NCBI GenBank assembly: GCA_015654595.1
Contig: JAATGQ010000121.1
Coordinates: 1 to 57,840 of the forward strand
Reading direction: 5' to 3'
Length of the DNA stretch: 57,840 nucleotides
Source of the DNA: Chitinophagales bacterium
GTDB lineage: Bacteria > Bacteroidota > Bacteroidia > Chitinophagales > Chitinophagaceae
The notes beneath the pieces are model-generated. The model searched no databases and was not told the origin of the DNA. It saw only the letters and a program-made list of their open reading frames with translations. A program made the translations under genes and the position numbers. How positions within the stretch are numbered: position 1 is the first letter of the stretch; the number at the start of each line of letters is the position of its first letter. Below are positions 46,104-54,751 of the stretch, in pieces.

Positions 46104-46137
46104 ACTAATGAATTAGTTTTGCAACTAATTCATTAGT
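46104..46137. promoter_or_regulatory. Double BlaI-type operator
   Basis: Perfect 15-base arms ACTAATGAATTAGTT and AACTAATTCATTAGT face each other around TTGC. Each arm holds its own dyad (CTAATGAATTAG, CTAATTCATTAG) spaced 20 bases centre to centre, two helical turns. A possible -7 box TAGCTTTA (46094-46101, minus) lies directly downstream, so repressor would sit across the blaI promoter. Confidence 0.8.
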
Positions 46138-46163
46138 TTTTTTATTTTTTTTTGCGCATCTGG

Positions 46164-46192
46164 TTTGCTAAAGTCAAATGTGTTTAAATTTG
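46164..46192 (+). promoter_or_regulatory. Predicted promoter of the ECF sigma gene
   Basis: TTTG at 46164-46167 and TAAATTTG at 46185-46192, 17 bases apart, close to the Bacteroidota -33/-7 consensus. The leader would be about 29 bases. It is the only promoter here with both elements in place. Confidence 0.6.
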
Positions 46193-46226
46193 AGCAGCTA
46201 CTACATAGCCAAAAACGAACTGCCAA

Positions 46227-46850
46227 ATGAATGCTACTATCGGCGAAAATTTTTCAGCCGGCGCCTTATCTCTACTGAACGAAACTGATCTGCTCGCCCG
46301 CATCGCCAAAGGGGATGAAAAAGCCTTTGGCCTCGTCTTCCACCATTACAGAGGTAAAATTTATTCTTACGCCTTCCATCTTACCGAAAGCAGATCCCAG
46401 GCGGACGAGCTCGTGCAGGATGTCTTTCTGAAGGTCTGGCTGTACCGGGAAAAGGTGACCCAGGTTCTTCACTTCGACAACTGGCTCTTTACCATCGCCC
46501 GTAACCAGATCTTCGACCGGCTGAAACAAATGGCAAAAGAAGCGAGCTTCCGCAAACGAATGGCCGACCTGCCGGAATCTATCATCAATCCAGTAGAAGA
46601 CCAGCTGCTCAGCCGGGAAAATGAAGACCGCCTGCAAAAAGCGCTCGATCAACTATCCCCGCGGCAAAAACTCATCTTCCATCTCAGCCGCCGGCAAGGC
46701 ATGAAACATGAAGAGATCGCATCCCATCTGCAGATATCGAGACATACGGTAAAGACGCACTTAGTGCAAGCGCTGAAAACACTTAGAGAAGCGCTTTACC
46801 TGCACACGGATGGTATGATACCCGTCGCTATATTGATGCTGCTCTCCTGA
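46227..46850 (+). CDS. ECF-type RNA polymerase sigma factor
   Basis: The 207 residues show sigma region 2 (DEKAFGLVFHHYRGKIYSYAF, then QADELVQDVFLKVW, and HFDNWLFTIARNQIFD) and region 4 (LSPRQKLIFHLSRRQGMKHEEIASHLQISRHTVKTHL). Such sigma factors in Bacteroidota switch on the SusC/SusD genes beside them and are held by a FecR partner. Here fecR begins 52 bases downstream, followed by SusC and SusD, the classical order. It is divergent from blaI, sharing the gap with its operator. Confidence 0.92.
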   Translation: MNATIGENFSAGALSLLNETDLLARIAKGDEKAFGLVFHHYRGKIYSYAFHLTESRSQADELVQDVFLKVWLYREKVTQVLHFDNWLFTIARNQIFDRLKQMAKEASFRKRMADLPESIINPVEDQLLSRENEDRLQKALDQLSPRQKLIFHLSRRQGMKHEEIASHLQISRHTVKTHLVQALKTLREALYLHTDGMIPVAILMLLS

Positions 46851-46902
46851 TTTTTTTATATTCGTCTACTCCTATCAACTGGTTTTTCAGTCTTTATTGA
46901 CA

Positions 46903-47889
46903 ATGGAAGATAACGAACGACTTGCCTGGCTTTTCCAACGCTACCATGAGAAGACCTGCACACGGCAGGAAAAGGAGGAGCTGTTTCAGCTGCTGCAATC
47001 AACAGCGCATGATGAGACCTTGCGTAACCTGATCGACACCTATTGGGACGCAGACCATCCCCTTTATCATCAGGATAAAGCAGCTGCAGACCTTATCCTC
47101 CGCCGCATTCTCCGCAGGGGCAAACAACAGACCAGGATACGCCGCATCGTTGCTTATACCCGCGTCGCGGCGATCCTCTTCGCCGTCTCTCTTCTTTGTT
47201 ATCGTCTTTTTCATCTACATAAGGATTCTCACCCCGTCGCTGTCATACAGTCTGCAGCGCCGCGGCCTGCGCCGCATACCGACAGCTGTCTGACGCTTCC
47301 TGATGGAAGCAAGGTCCTGCTGCACGAACATTCCACCGTCGAATATCCCGCCAGCTTTGCCCGGACCCGTCCCGTCATTCTCCACGGCGAAGCCTATTTC
47401 GATATCCGCCCCGATCCACGCCCCTTTATCGTACACAGCGGTGTCGTCCGCACAACGGTATTGGGGACCGCCTTTAATATCAATGCCCGCAACATAAATA
47501 AGATTGTTATTACCGTCACGAAAGGTAAAGTAAAGGTCGAGAACGGTGCAGGACAATACAGCATCCTGCGGCACGACCAACAACTCTCGATCGACTCGCT
47601 GCATCAAGGGCGCGCCATACCGGTCGACGCTGCAGAAGCGATCGCATGGAAGAAAAATGATCTGCTGTTCAATGACGTAACGATGAAAGAGGCGATGGAC
47701 GAATTAGCAAGGCGTTATCATACTCAAATTCTTTTTGCCAACCCCTCGGCAGCCAATTGCCGGGTAACCGCCTCGTTCACCGGTGGCGAATCCTTCGAAG
47801 CCGTACTCATGATCCTGACAAAGATCAACAATCTGGACTATGTCATCGACCAGGCAGCGGTGACCATCAGCGGCGAAGGATGTAAATAA
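46903..47889 (+). CDS. FecR-family anti-sigma factor
   Basis: FecR proteins hold the ECF sigma factor at the inner membrane and release it when the outer-membrane receptor is loaded. The 328 residues have a cytosolic N-terminal domain, one membrane segment at about 83-100 (VAAILFAVSLLCYRLF), then the FecR periplasmic domain (LTLPDGSKVLLHEHSTVEYP, GEAYFDIRPDPRPFIVHSG, VLGTAFNINA) and a C-terminal secretin/TonB short N-type part (MKEAMDELARRYHTQILFAN). The first codon of the open frame is TTG (46897); the ATG at 46903 is chosen. Confidence 0.92.
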   Translation: MEDNERLAWLFQRYHEKTCTRQEKEELFQLLQSTAHDETLRNLIDTYWDADHPLYHQDKAAADLILRRILRRGKQQTRIRRIVAYTRVAAILFAVSLLCYRLFHLHKDSHPVAVIQSAAPRPAPHTDSCLTLPDGSKVLLHEHSTVEYPASFARTRPVILHGEAYFDIRPDPRPFIVHSGVVRTTVLGTAFNINARNINKIVITVTKGKVKVENGAGQYSILRHDQQLSIDSLHQGRAIPVDAAEAIAWKKNDLLFNDVTMKEAMDELARRYHTQILFANPSAANCRVTASFTGGESFEAVLMILTKINNLDYVIDQAAVTISGEGCK

Positions 47890-47927
47890 ACCGAAAATAA
47901 CCGGGCGTTCACCTCCGGTAAAAATAA

Positions 47928-47961
47928 TAGCCCGCCTCGGCTGGAACCCGAAGCAGGCTAT
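47928..47961 (+). promoter_or_regulatory. Imperfect hairpin between fecR and susC
   Basis: TAGCCCGCCTCGG pairs with CCGAAGCAGGCTA with two mismatches, 39 bases past the fecR stop. No T run follows. It may attenuate readthrough or protect the susC message. Confidence 0.4.
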
Positions 47962-48037
47962 ACAGATACCTTTTGCCTTGACCAGGAGAGGTATCCGGTC
48001 CTAAACATGTTGCTCATCATTTAAAACAATCAAAACT

Positions 48038-51000
48038 ATGACATTTTATTTATTGTCAGCCTTTGCACGCCCCTGTCTGGAACCAGGGCGGCAGCAGCTG
48101 TCTGGCCAAACAAAAAAATGGTTGCTGTTTTTTATGCGAATCAGCTTTATTTTCCTCCTGATCATCTCCTTTAGTATCCAGCTGCTCAGCGCCAGGGACG
48201 CGCACGGCCAGGACATGAACAAGGTCGTCATCTCGCTCGAAGTGAAAGATGAACCCCTGCTCAACGCCCTGGAAAAGATCCAGCTTAAAACGGCATTTAC
48301 CTTTGCTTACAACAAAAGGGAGATTAAAAGAATACACAACCTGACCCTCGTCTCGGGAAGTATTTCGGTCTACCATATCCTGGAAACCCTGCTCGTCAAT
48401 ACCCGCCTGCGATACGAACAGCTGGGCAATACGATCATCATCTCTTCCGTCCGGGACCACAGCGAATCCGCGGTCGATGTCAATCTGCCCGCCATCGACC
48501 CAACAAAAGAAGAATGGAAGGACAGACCGATCACCGGTACGGTCACCAACGACAAAGGCGATGGTCTTTCCGGCGTCTCCGTGACGGTCAGAGGAAGTTC
48601 CCTTGGCACAACGACAGATGCAGAAGGAAAATTCAAATTGGCGGTTCCCGATGGGAACGTGGTATTGGAATTTTCTTATGTCGGTTATGAAACAAAGACG
48701 GTTGCAGTCGGCGCTCAAACCACGGTGACGGTCAGACTAAAAGAAAGCGTAACCGGTCTCAACGACGTGGTGGTTATCGGTTATGGTACAGCTAAGAAGT
48801 CGGACCTCACCGGCGCCGTCGCCAGCCTGAAAGGAGACCAGATCACCGACCGCCCCGTGCCCAACGTATCACAGGCACTGGAAGGGAAGGTTCCCGGTGT
48901 CGACGTCAACGTCAATAGCAATGCTCCCGGCCAGCCCGCAAAGGTTCGCGTCAGGGGTATCGGTTCTATCAATTCCAGCCTGGACCCGCTGTATGTTGTC
49001 GACGGCGTCAGCGGCGTAGACATCAATACGATCAACCCGCATGAGATCGCTTCGATGGAGATCCTGAAAGACGCCTCTTCTACCGCTATCTATGGCGCCC
49101 GCGGCGCCAATGGCGTCATCATGGTCACCACAAAGCGCGGCCGGCGCGGCGATACCCGCGTCACCTATGACGGCAATGCCAACGAAAGCGTCCTCTCCAG
49201 GCACCTGAAAACGCTCAATGCGGAGCAATTCATCCAGGTCTATAACCTGGCCTATGCCAATGGTCAGAAGTTCGACCCGCTGAATGGAGTTTGGGCGCCG
49301 CCCGTCCCGCTGAACCATATTGGCCTGCCCAAGCTATTCGATGTTAACGATAAGCCGCTGTACAATACTAACTGGGAACACGAGGTATATAAACCCGCCT
49401 TCTCCAATGACCACTTTATAAACCTGCAAGGCGGCAACGACAAATCCATCTATAGCGTGAGCCTTGGCTATCTGAACCAGAACGGCCTCATGATCAACAG
49501 CTGGTTTAACCGCTATTCCATGAAACTCTCCCTTGATAATGAGGTCAACAACTGGCTGAAGCTGGGCGGCAATATCGATGTGATCAAAAGCACACAGCGC
49601 ATGGTATCCGACGGCAACGGCTCGCTCAATGTCCCGCGCATGGTCACCGAAGAAGTGCCGATCATTCCTGTCAAATATCCCGACGGAAGCTGGGCCGGCA
49701 ACAACGATATCGCTGGTCTGGAAGGCGGCCCCAATCCTGTCCATATCTCACAGGACCGCTATACGCTCAACAATACCTTACAGGCCCTGGGAGACGCCTA
49801 TGCCGTCATCCATATCCTGAAGGACCTCGATTTCAAATCAGATCTGGGCTACAACGTCAGCGGGCAAAAGAATAATTTCTATTCGTCGCAGGATCTTCCC
49901 CACCTTTCCCATGATCAGGGCGGACAAGCCACGATCAACTCCTATTATAACTATTACTGGCAGACGGAAAACTACCTGACATGGAATAAGACCATCACCC
50001 CTCGTCAGAAAATGAACGTCGTACTGGGAGCCTCCTGGCTTAAATACAGACAGGAATGGGTAGATGCCGAAACGCAGAATTTTATCGATGATTTCTTTCA
50101 GTATGAATACCTGACGGCAGGCTCGGTTCGCAACAACACGCAGTCGCTGGATTATTCCTGGTCCATGAACTCTTATTACGCCAGGGTCAACTATAACATC
50201 GATGAAAAATATCTTTTCACCCTAACCGGCCGCTATGACGGCTCTTCCAAGTTCGGAAAGAATAACAAATACGCCTTCTTCCCCTCCGTTGGGGCAGCCT
50301 GGAGAATAACGGAAGAGGAGTTCCTGAAGAACAGCAGCATCATCAGCCTGCTGAAGGTCCGGGGCAGCTTTGGATACTCGGGTAACCAGGAGATCGGCCA
50401 GTACGAGTCGCTCGCACAGGTACAGCCCGGCACCACCGTGCTGAACAATGCCAACCAATCCTCCCTGCTGCCCAATTATATCGGAAACCCCAATCTGAAA
50501 TGGGAAAAGTCACGACAACTCGATGCGGGCGTCGAACTGGCGCTTTATCGTGACCGGATCAGTCTGAATGTCGACTACTATAACCGTACGACAAAAGATC
50601 TGCTGCTGCAAGCGCCTATTCCCTGGTCCGCAGGCGAACAGCAGAACAACGTCTATGAAAACGTTGGTTCGGTCCGCAACAGCGGGATAGAGGTAAATCT
50701 TCAGACGATAGACATCCGCACAAAGGACTTTACCTGGACCACCAATTTCATCTTTGCATCGAACAAGAACAGGATACTCAAACTCAACGACGGCAATGCC
50801 GATATCTTCCCTGGTCCCAATTTCCTTGGTCAGACCAACGTGCTGCGCGTCGGTAAGCCGATAGGCTCCTTTTATGGCATGACACGGGTCGGCACGTATG
50901 GAACCAACGAAGAAGCAGATGCCGCTTCGCATGGGCTTCATACCGGCGACCGCAAATACATCTATAATAAAGACGGCAGCCCTTATTATAGCATCATCGG

Positions 51001-51526
51001 CCGCGCCTATCCAAAATGGACGGGAACCTTCAGCAGTTCTTTTGCCTATAGGAACTGGGATCTGTCCTTTGACATCCGGTTTGTAGAAGGCGTGAACACG
51101 GCAGCCACCTTTAAACACTCCAGCGAAGACCGGCAGACCATCGCCAACAGCCTGGCTACTGTGCTCGACGCCTGGACGCCGACACATCAGAATACGCATA
51201 TCTCACAGGTCCGCAACTACAAGTTTGCGCAGGATTCGCACTTTGATACCTGGTGGGTGGAAGACGGCTCTTTTATCCGCGGACAAAACATCACGCTTGG
51301 CTACACGATCCCCGAAGCCACGGTCCATAAGATGAAGCTGGCCAAACTACGGGTGGCTGCCAGCGTTCAGAACTTTTTTCTCAAAACGAAATACACGGGT
51401 TATGATCCGGAAGTGGATACGTTCAACGCCAGCTATGGAGCCAACAGCGGCTTCTCGCAAAACCTGGACTTCTTCCCCTATCCAAGGCCCAGAGTATACA
51501 ACCTGAACTTATCGGTAGGTTTTTAA
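48038..51526 (+). CDS. SusC-like TonB-dependent receptor with STN domain
   Basis: This outer-membrane transporter imports oligosaccharides or other ligands together with the SusD protein next to it. The 1162 residues hold a signal segment (FIFLLIISFSIQLLSARDAHGQ), an STN domain (VVISLEVKDEPLLNALEKI...) that talks to FecR, a carboxypeptidase-like domain (ITGTVTNDKGDGLSGVSVTVRG), the TonB box region NDVVVIGYGT, the plug (DLTGAVASLKGDQI, KDASSTAIYGARGANGV), and a 22-strand barrel ending NLNLSVGF. The STN domain marks a sigma/anti-sigma-coupled receptor. The ATG at 48038 is used, though a start closer to the signal is possible. Confidence 0.94.
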   Translation: MTFYLLSAFARPCLEPGRQQLSGQTKKWLLFFMRISFIFLLIISFSIQLLSARDAHGQDMNKVVISLEVKDEPLLNALEKIQLKTAFTFAYNKREIKRIHNLTLVSGSISVYHILETLLVNTRLRYEQLGNTIIISSVRDHSESAVDVNLPAIDPTKEEWKDRPITGTVTNDKGDGLSGVSVTVRGSSLGTTTDAEGKFKLAVPDGNVVLEFSYVGYETKTVAVGAQTTVTVRLKESVTGLNDVVVIGYGTAKKSDLTGAVASLKGDQITDRPVPNVSQALEGKVPGVDVNVNSNAPGQPAKVRVRGIGSINSSLDPLYVVDGVSGVDINTINPHEIASMEILKDASSTAIYGARGANGVIMVTTKRGRRGDTRVTYDGNANESVLSRHLKTLNAEQFIQVYNLAYANGQKFDPLNGVWAPPVPLNHIGLPKLFDVNDKPLYNTNWEHEVYKPAFSNDHFINLQGGNDKSIYSVSLGYLNQNGLMINSWFNRYSMKLSLDNEVNNWLKLGGNIDVIKSTQRMVSDGNGSLNVPRMVTEEVPIIPVKYPDGSWAGNNDIAGLEGGPNPVHISQDRYTLNNTLQALGDAYAVIHILKDLDFKSDLGYNVSGQKNNFYSSQDLPHLSHDQGGQATINSYYNYYWQTENYLTWNKTITPRQKMNVVLGASWLKYRQEWVDAETQNFIDDFFQYEYLTAGSVRNNTQSLDYSWSMNSYYARVNYNIDEKYLFTLTGRYDGSSKFGKNNKYAFFPSVGAAWRITEEEFLKNSSIISLLKVRGSFGYSGNQEIGQYESLAQVQPGTTVLNNANQSSLLPNYIGNPNLKWEKSRQLDAGVELALYRDRISLNVDYYNRTTKDLLLQAPIPWSAGEQQNNVYENVGSVRNSGIEVNLQTIDIRTKDFTWTTNFIFASNKNRILKLNDGNADIFPGPNFLGQTNVLRVGKPIGSFYGMTRVGTYGTNEEADAASHGLHTGDRKYIYNKDGSPYYSIIGRAYPKWTGTFSSSFAYRNWDLSFDIRFVEGVNTAATFKHSSEDRQTIANSLATVLDAWTPTHQNTHISQVRNYKFAQDSHFDTWWVEDGSFIRGQNITLGYTIPEATVHKMKLAKLRVAASVQNFFLKTKYTGYDPEVDTFNASYGANSGFSQNLDFFPYPRPRVYNLNLSVGF

Positions 51527-51537
51527 CACCATAAAAA

Positions 51538-53064
51538 ATGACATCAATGAAACGTCTGACATACTATTCTCTGCCCATAATGCTCCTGTTGCTGACGCTG
51601 GGCGCCTGTAAGAAGTTCCTGCAGGAAAAACCGACCAGCTTCCTCAGCCCGGGTTTTACCATCACCAATATCAAAGAGGCCCAGGCCCTGGTCAATGGCT
51701 GCTATTCGAAATTGCCCGCCTTTCTCAGCGGTCAGCCTTCTTCTTATGGCGGCAACACCTGGAACCTGATGGAGTTCATGACCGGCAAATCCAACAGCGA
51801 CCTTGGACAAACGGACTTCAATATCTTCCAGAACCTGAGTTATAACAACAGCTCTTTCTATGTCGACACCTGGTGGCAGCAGCTCTATATGGGGATCGGC
51901 GCCTGTAATCTTGCGCTCGCAAGCATCGCTCCAGCCGACACAGCCGTGGTAAGCAACGGGGCAAAAGCCAATATGCTGGCCCAGGTCCATGCCCTCCGTG
52001 CGCTCTACTACTTTTATCTTGTACGGATGTATGGCGCGGTCCCGAAAGTTACGGGAACCCCGACAAACCTGGACAGTCTGAAGCTGCCACGGACACCTGC
52101 CAAGGCAATTTATGACAGTGTGATCATACCAGACCTGCTGACGGCCGAAACCATCGGTCTTCCCTGGCAGGACAATACCGGGCTGGTTGGAATGGGCGCG
52201 GTTGAATCGATCCTGGCGGATGTATACCTCACCTACGCAGGCGCGGCTATCCAGGGCGGAGACCAATATTATGCGGAGTCCGCCAAACGATCGTTGAACG
52301 TAATTGAAAACGGCGGCTATACGCTCTTCAACGACTACAAGGATATGCTCATCCCGGGCAACAAGAATACCGGCGAGTTTATTCTGCAGGCGCAGTTCTC
52401 CGCCGCCGCCAACAGCTCGAATCCGCTGACCCCGCTGACCATTCCCAACTATTCGGGTATTTCCAGATACTCGGACGAATATGGCTCCGTCTATCCGACC
52501 GACCAGTTCATAAAGTCCTATGACCCGGCGGACAGGCGTATCCAGGAAAGGGAGTTCTTCTATACCAGCTATCCCAGTATAAAAGACAATACCCCGGTAG
52601 TCTTCAAAGCGCATTATATCTATAAGTGGTTTGACTCGACAGCCGTAAGAAGTACAACAAAATCCGATCTTAATTATACCATCTATCGTCTTGCCGATGT
52701 CTACCTCCTCTACGCTGAAGCCTCCAACCGGGCCGAAGGCGGTCCAAATGCCGGTGCGATCAGCTATGTCAACCTGATCCGTAACCGCGCCGGGCTGTCG
52801 CCGATAGGTTCCCTTTCTCAAACCGACTTTGAACATGAAGTATGGCTGGAACGCTATTATGAGCTGTGTTTTGAAAACAAAATGTGGTTCGACATGATCA
52901 GAACACGGAAGGTGCACAATGATGTTACCGGCAACTGGGATGACTTTGTCGGCCACACCACGGTATGGGGAGCGACTTTCACAGCCAACCAGCTGCTTTT
53001 TCCCGTGCCGCTGCAGGAGATCCAGGTCAATCCCAACCTCTTACCCAATAACCCCGGATTTTAG
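51538..53064 (+). CDS. SusD-like outer-membrane lipoprotein
   Basis: SusD caps the SusC channel and binds the ligand. The 508 residues start with a lipoprotein signal (LLLLTLGACKK, Cys24) and the conserved DFLQEKPTS-like KFLQEKPTSFLSP. TPR-type helices (ALVNGCYSKL, AQVHALRALYYFYLVRMYG) and the C-terminal LADVYLLYAEASNRA and ERYYELCFENKMWFDMIR follow the family. It begins 11 bases after susC. A terminator at 53097 closes the four-gene locus. No glycosidase is beside it, so its ligand cannot be read from context. Confidence 0.94.
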   Translation: MTSMKRLTYYSLPIMLLLLTLGACKKFLQEKPTSFLSPGFTITNIKEAQALVNGCYSKLPAFLSGQPSSYGGNTWNLMEFMTGKSNSDLGQTDFNIFQNLSYNNSSFYVDTWWQQLYMGIGACNLALASIAPADTAVVSNGAKANMLAQVHALRALYYFYLVRMYGAVPKVTGTPTNLDSLKLPRTPAKAIYDSVIIPDLLTAETIGLPWQDNTGLVGMGAVESILADVYLTYAGAAIQGGDQYYAESAKRSLNVIENGGYTLFNDYKDMLIPGNKNTGEFILQAQFSAAANSSNPLTPLTIPNYSGISRYSDEYGSVYPTDQFIKSYDPADRRIQEREFFYTSYPSIKDNTPVVFKAHYIYKWFDSTAVRSTTKSDLNYTIYRLADVYLLYAEASNRAEGGPNAGAISYVNLIRNRAGLSPIGSLSQTDFEHEVWLERYYELCFENKMWFDMIRTRKVHNDVTGNWDDFVGHTTVWGATFTANQLLFPVPLQEIQVNPNLLPNNPGF

Positions 53065-53096
53065 AATGCCTGCCTCTGTCACCCCTGAAATACACA

Positions 53097-53130
53097 AAGA
53101 CGCCGGAATACTCTCCGGCGTCTTTTATTT
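53097..53130 (+). terminator. Terminator of the susCD locus
   Basis: Arms AAAGACGCCGGA and TCCGGCGTCTTT, then TATTTT. It lies 33 bases past the susD stop. Confidence 0.9.
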
Positions 53131-53160
53131 TAATCCTGTTTTAATAATGTAAAGGAAGGG

Positions 53161-53258
53161 CAAAAATAAAGCCCCTGTAGAAACAGGGGCCGTAACCAAA
53201 ACTAACTGCTTATGAGAAAATTGTAACTGCTATTTGTAAATGATGATCATCAAATCAT
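53161..53258 (-). ncRNA. Candidate small RNA of about 100 nt
   Basis: A -7 box at 53264-53271 (minus TACCTTTG) is followed by about 65 bases with no open frame, then a perfect hairpin GCCCCTGT/ACAGGGGC (loop TTCT) and the tail TTTATTTTT. The T run is only on the minus-strand side. The body has two copies of AGCAGTTA, 21 bases apart. The unit is closed at both ends and no gene lies within reach on the minus strand. I do not recognise a known family. Antisense or regulatory action is not known. Confidence 0.55.
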
Positions 53259-53263
53259 CTACA

Positions 53264-53271
53264 CAAAGGTA
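53264..53271 (-). promoter_or_regulatory. Predicted -7 box of the candidate small RNA
   Basis: The minus strand reads TACCTTTG, a full match to TANNTTTG. No clear -33 TTG was found at the proper distance. It lies 112 bases from the divergent reductase start. Confidence 0.5.
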
Positions 53272-53383
53272 CATTCAACTTTGCATAGCATGGTGTTAAT
53301 ACTTCGTAACAAGTGTTAAAATTTACTAAAGATCTTTTAATCTCTGGAATAAGGATTGCGTCAGTGCTTCCAAAACACTTGTC

Positions 53384-54316
53384 ATGAACACCAATACAAG
53401 CAAATCAAAGGCAGTAAAATTTGATGAATACGGAGGAATAGACGTCCTTAAAGTCGTTGAAGTAGAACGGCCCGCACCTGGCAAGGGACAGGTGCTCGTC
53501 CGCATGAAAGCCGCAGGCATCAACCCTGGGGAAGGCTCTATCCGGGAAGGAAAAATGGCAAAACAATGGCCGACCACCTTCCCCTCCGGTGAAGGAAGCG
53601 ACCTGGCAGGTATCGTGGAAGAAGTTGGAACAGACGTAAAGAAAGGCGACGAGATCATTGGCTTTACCAACAACCGGGCAAGCCATGCGGAATTGATCCT
53701 CGTCAATGAAAATGAACTGGTTCCCCGCCCGGCAAAGGTTCCGTGGGAACAGGCAGGGGCTTTGTTTGTGGTTGGCACCACCGCCTATGCGGCCGTAAAG
53801 GCTGTTGGCGTGCAGCCTGGCGACGTGGTGGTCGTTTCGGGCGCGGCCGGCGGTGTGGGATGCGTTGCCGTCCAGCTCGCGAAACAAATCGGCGCAACCG
53901 TGATCGGACTCGCCGGCGACTCCGGCCATGAGTGGCTTGAACAGCATGGTATCATCCCGGTCGCCTATGGAGAAGGTATAGCCGACAAAATCCGTTCTGC
54001 CGCCAACAATCAACCGATCGACGCCTTTATAGATACGCATGGAGAAGGCTATGTCGACCTGGCCATTGAGTTGGGCGTAACACCCGATCGTATCGACACG
54101 ATCATCGACTTCGAAGCGGCAAAGAAACATGGCGTAAAGACAGCAGGAAATTCAGAAGGAGCAAAAGCCAAAGTGCTCTCCGAACTGGCTGAAATGATCG
54201 CAACCGGAAAATTGGAGATCCCCATTGCGAACGTCTATCATCTCGACGAAGTAAAAGCGGCTTACCGCGAACTGGAACAACATCATACACACGGAAAGAT
54301 CGTATTGGTACCATAA
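53384..54316 (+). CDS. NADP-dependent quinone oxidoreductase, MDR family
   Basis: The 310-residue protein belongs to the zinc-free branch of the medium-chain dehydrogenases. The N-terminal GroES-like domain (YGGIDVLKVVEVERPAPGKGQVLVRMKAAGINPGEG) is followed by the NADPH site SGAAGGVGCVAVQLAK and the end HHTHGKIVLVP. No zinc-ligand cysteines are present, so reduction of quinones or enones is the likely reaction. It is transcribed alone, and its stop runs straight into a three-hairpin element. Confidence 0.9.
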   Translation: MNTNTSKSKAVKFDEYGGIDVLKVVEVERPAPGKGQVLVRMKAAGINPGEGSIREGKMAKQWPTTFPSGEGSDLAGIVEEVGTDVKKGDEIIGFTNNRASHAELILVNENELVPRPAKVPWEQAGALFVVGTTAYAAVKAVGVQPGDVVVVSGAAGGVGCVAVQLAKQIGATVIGLAGDSGHEWLEQHGIIPVAYGEGIADKIRSAANNQPIDAFIDTHGEGYVDLAIELGVTPDRIDTIIDFEAAKKHGVKTAGNSEGAKAKVLSELAEMIATGKLEIPIANVYHLDEVKAAYRELEQHHTHGKIVLVP

Positions 54317-54421
54317 GGCAATAGCCCGGTCCAGGACCGGGCTATTGCCTCCCGGCAAGTGAACTTTGCCGGGCACAACGGGAAAAGAGGCTGCCGACGT
54401 TTATTTTGCGGCAGCCTCTTT
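54317..54421. repeat. Three-hairpin intergenic element, copy 3
   Basis: H1 GGCAATAGCCCGG/CCGGGCTATTGCC (54317-54349), H2 CCCGGCAA/TTTGCCGGG (54351-54373), spacer GCACAACGGG, H3 AAAGAGGCTGCCG/CGGCAGCCTCTTT (54384-54421). H3 can end both the reductase and the mini-lipoprotein transcript. Same order and H2 as the copies at 15094, 28815 and 54614. Confidence 0.8.
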
Positions 54422-54422
54422 G

Positions 54423-54539
54423 TCACCAACCGTGGTGGTAATAATGCGGGTGACCATAATAGTGCTCGCAATAACATCCTGTTAGCATACTTGCGCAAAA
54501 AAGGACGACGAGGGCGATAAAGAGATGTTTCTTTTTCAT
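54423..54539 (-). CDS. 38-residue His/Tyr-rich lipoprotein
   Basis: A short gene missed by length cutoffs. ATG at 54539 begins MKKKHLFIALVVLFCASM, a lipoprotein signal, with the lipobox LTGC (Cys22). Only 17 residues remain after cleavage: CYCEHYYGHPHYYHHGW, with five His, five Tyr and two Cys. That tail could bind metal such as copper, nickel or zinc. The TGA is at 54423, directly before the H3 hairpin of the neighbouring element, which serves as its terminator. It is bounded by hairpin elements on both sides. Function unknown. Confidence 0.7.
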   Translation of the reverse strand: MKKKHLFIALVVLFCASMLTGCYCEHYYGHPHYYHHGW

Positions 54540-54613
54540 ATCAGCAGATTTTAAGTTGTTGTATATAGGAAGGAAAAAGATCGCCCGCGTTTATTAAGGG
54601 TTCGTTAAATGCA

Positions 54614-54710
54614 AAGGGTCCCGCATCTGCGGAACCCTTCCCGGCAAAGCATGCTTTGCCGGGCATAATCAGAAAGAGGCTGTCTACTTAATGATTGAGA
54701 CAGCCTCTTT
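54614..54710. repeat. Three-hairpin intergenic element, copy 4
   Basis: H1 AAGGGTCCCGCA/TGCGGAACCCTT (54614-54639, one mismatch), H2 a perfect 24-base palindrome built from CCCGGCAAAG and CTTTGCCGGG (54640-54663), spacer CATAATCAG, H3 AAAGAGGCTGTCT/AGACAGCCTCTTT (54673-54710). H3 terminates the GH76 gene on the minus strand. Confidence 0.82.
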
Positions 54711-54751
54711 GATGAGGTGCTTCCAAAAGCGGCCAGCTATTTTTATTCTGT

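Noticed and set aside
51544..52956. 470-codon open frame on the minus strand
   Set aside because: Antisense to the SusD gene; a composition artefact of GC-rich third positions.
54283..54498. 71-residue minus-strand open frame
   Set aside because: Runs through two hairpins and overlaps the mini-lipoprotein in another frame; no family pattern.
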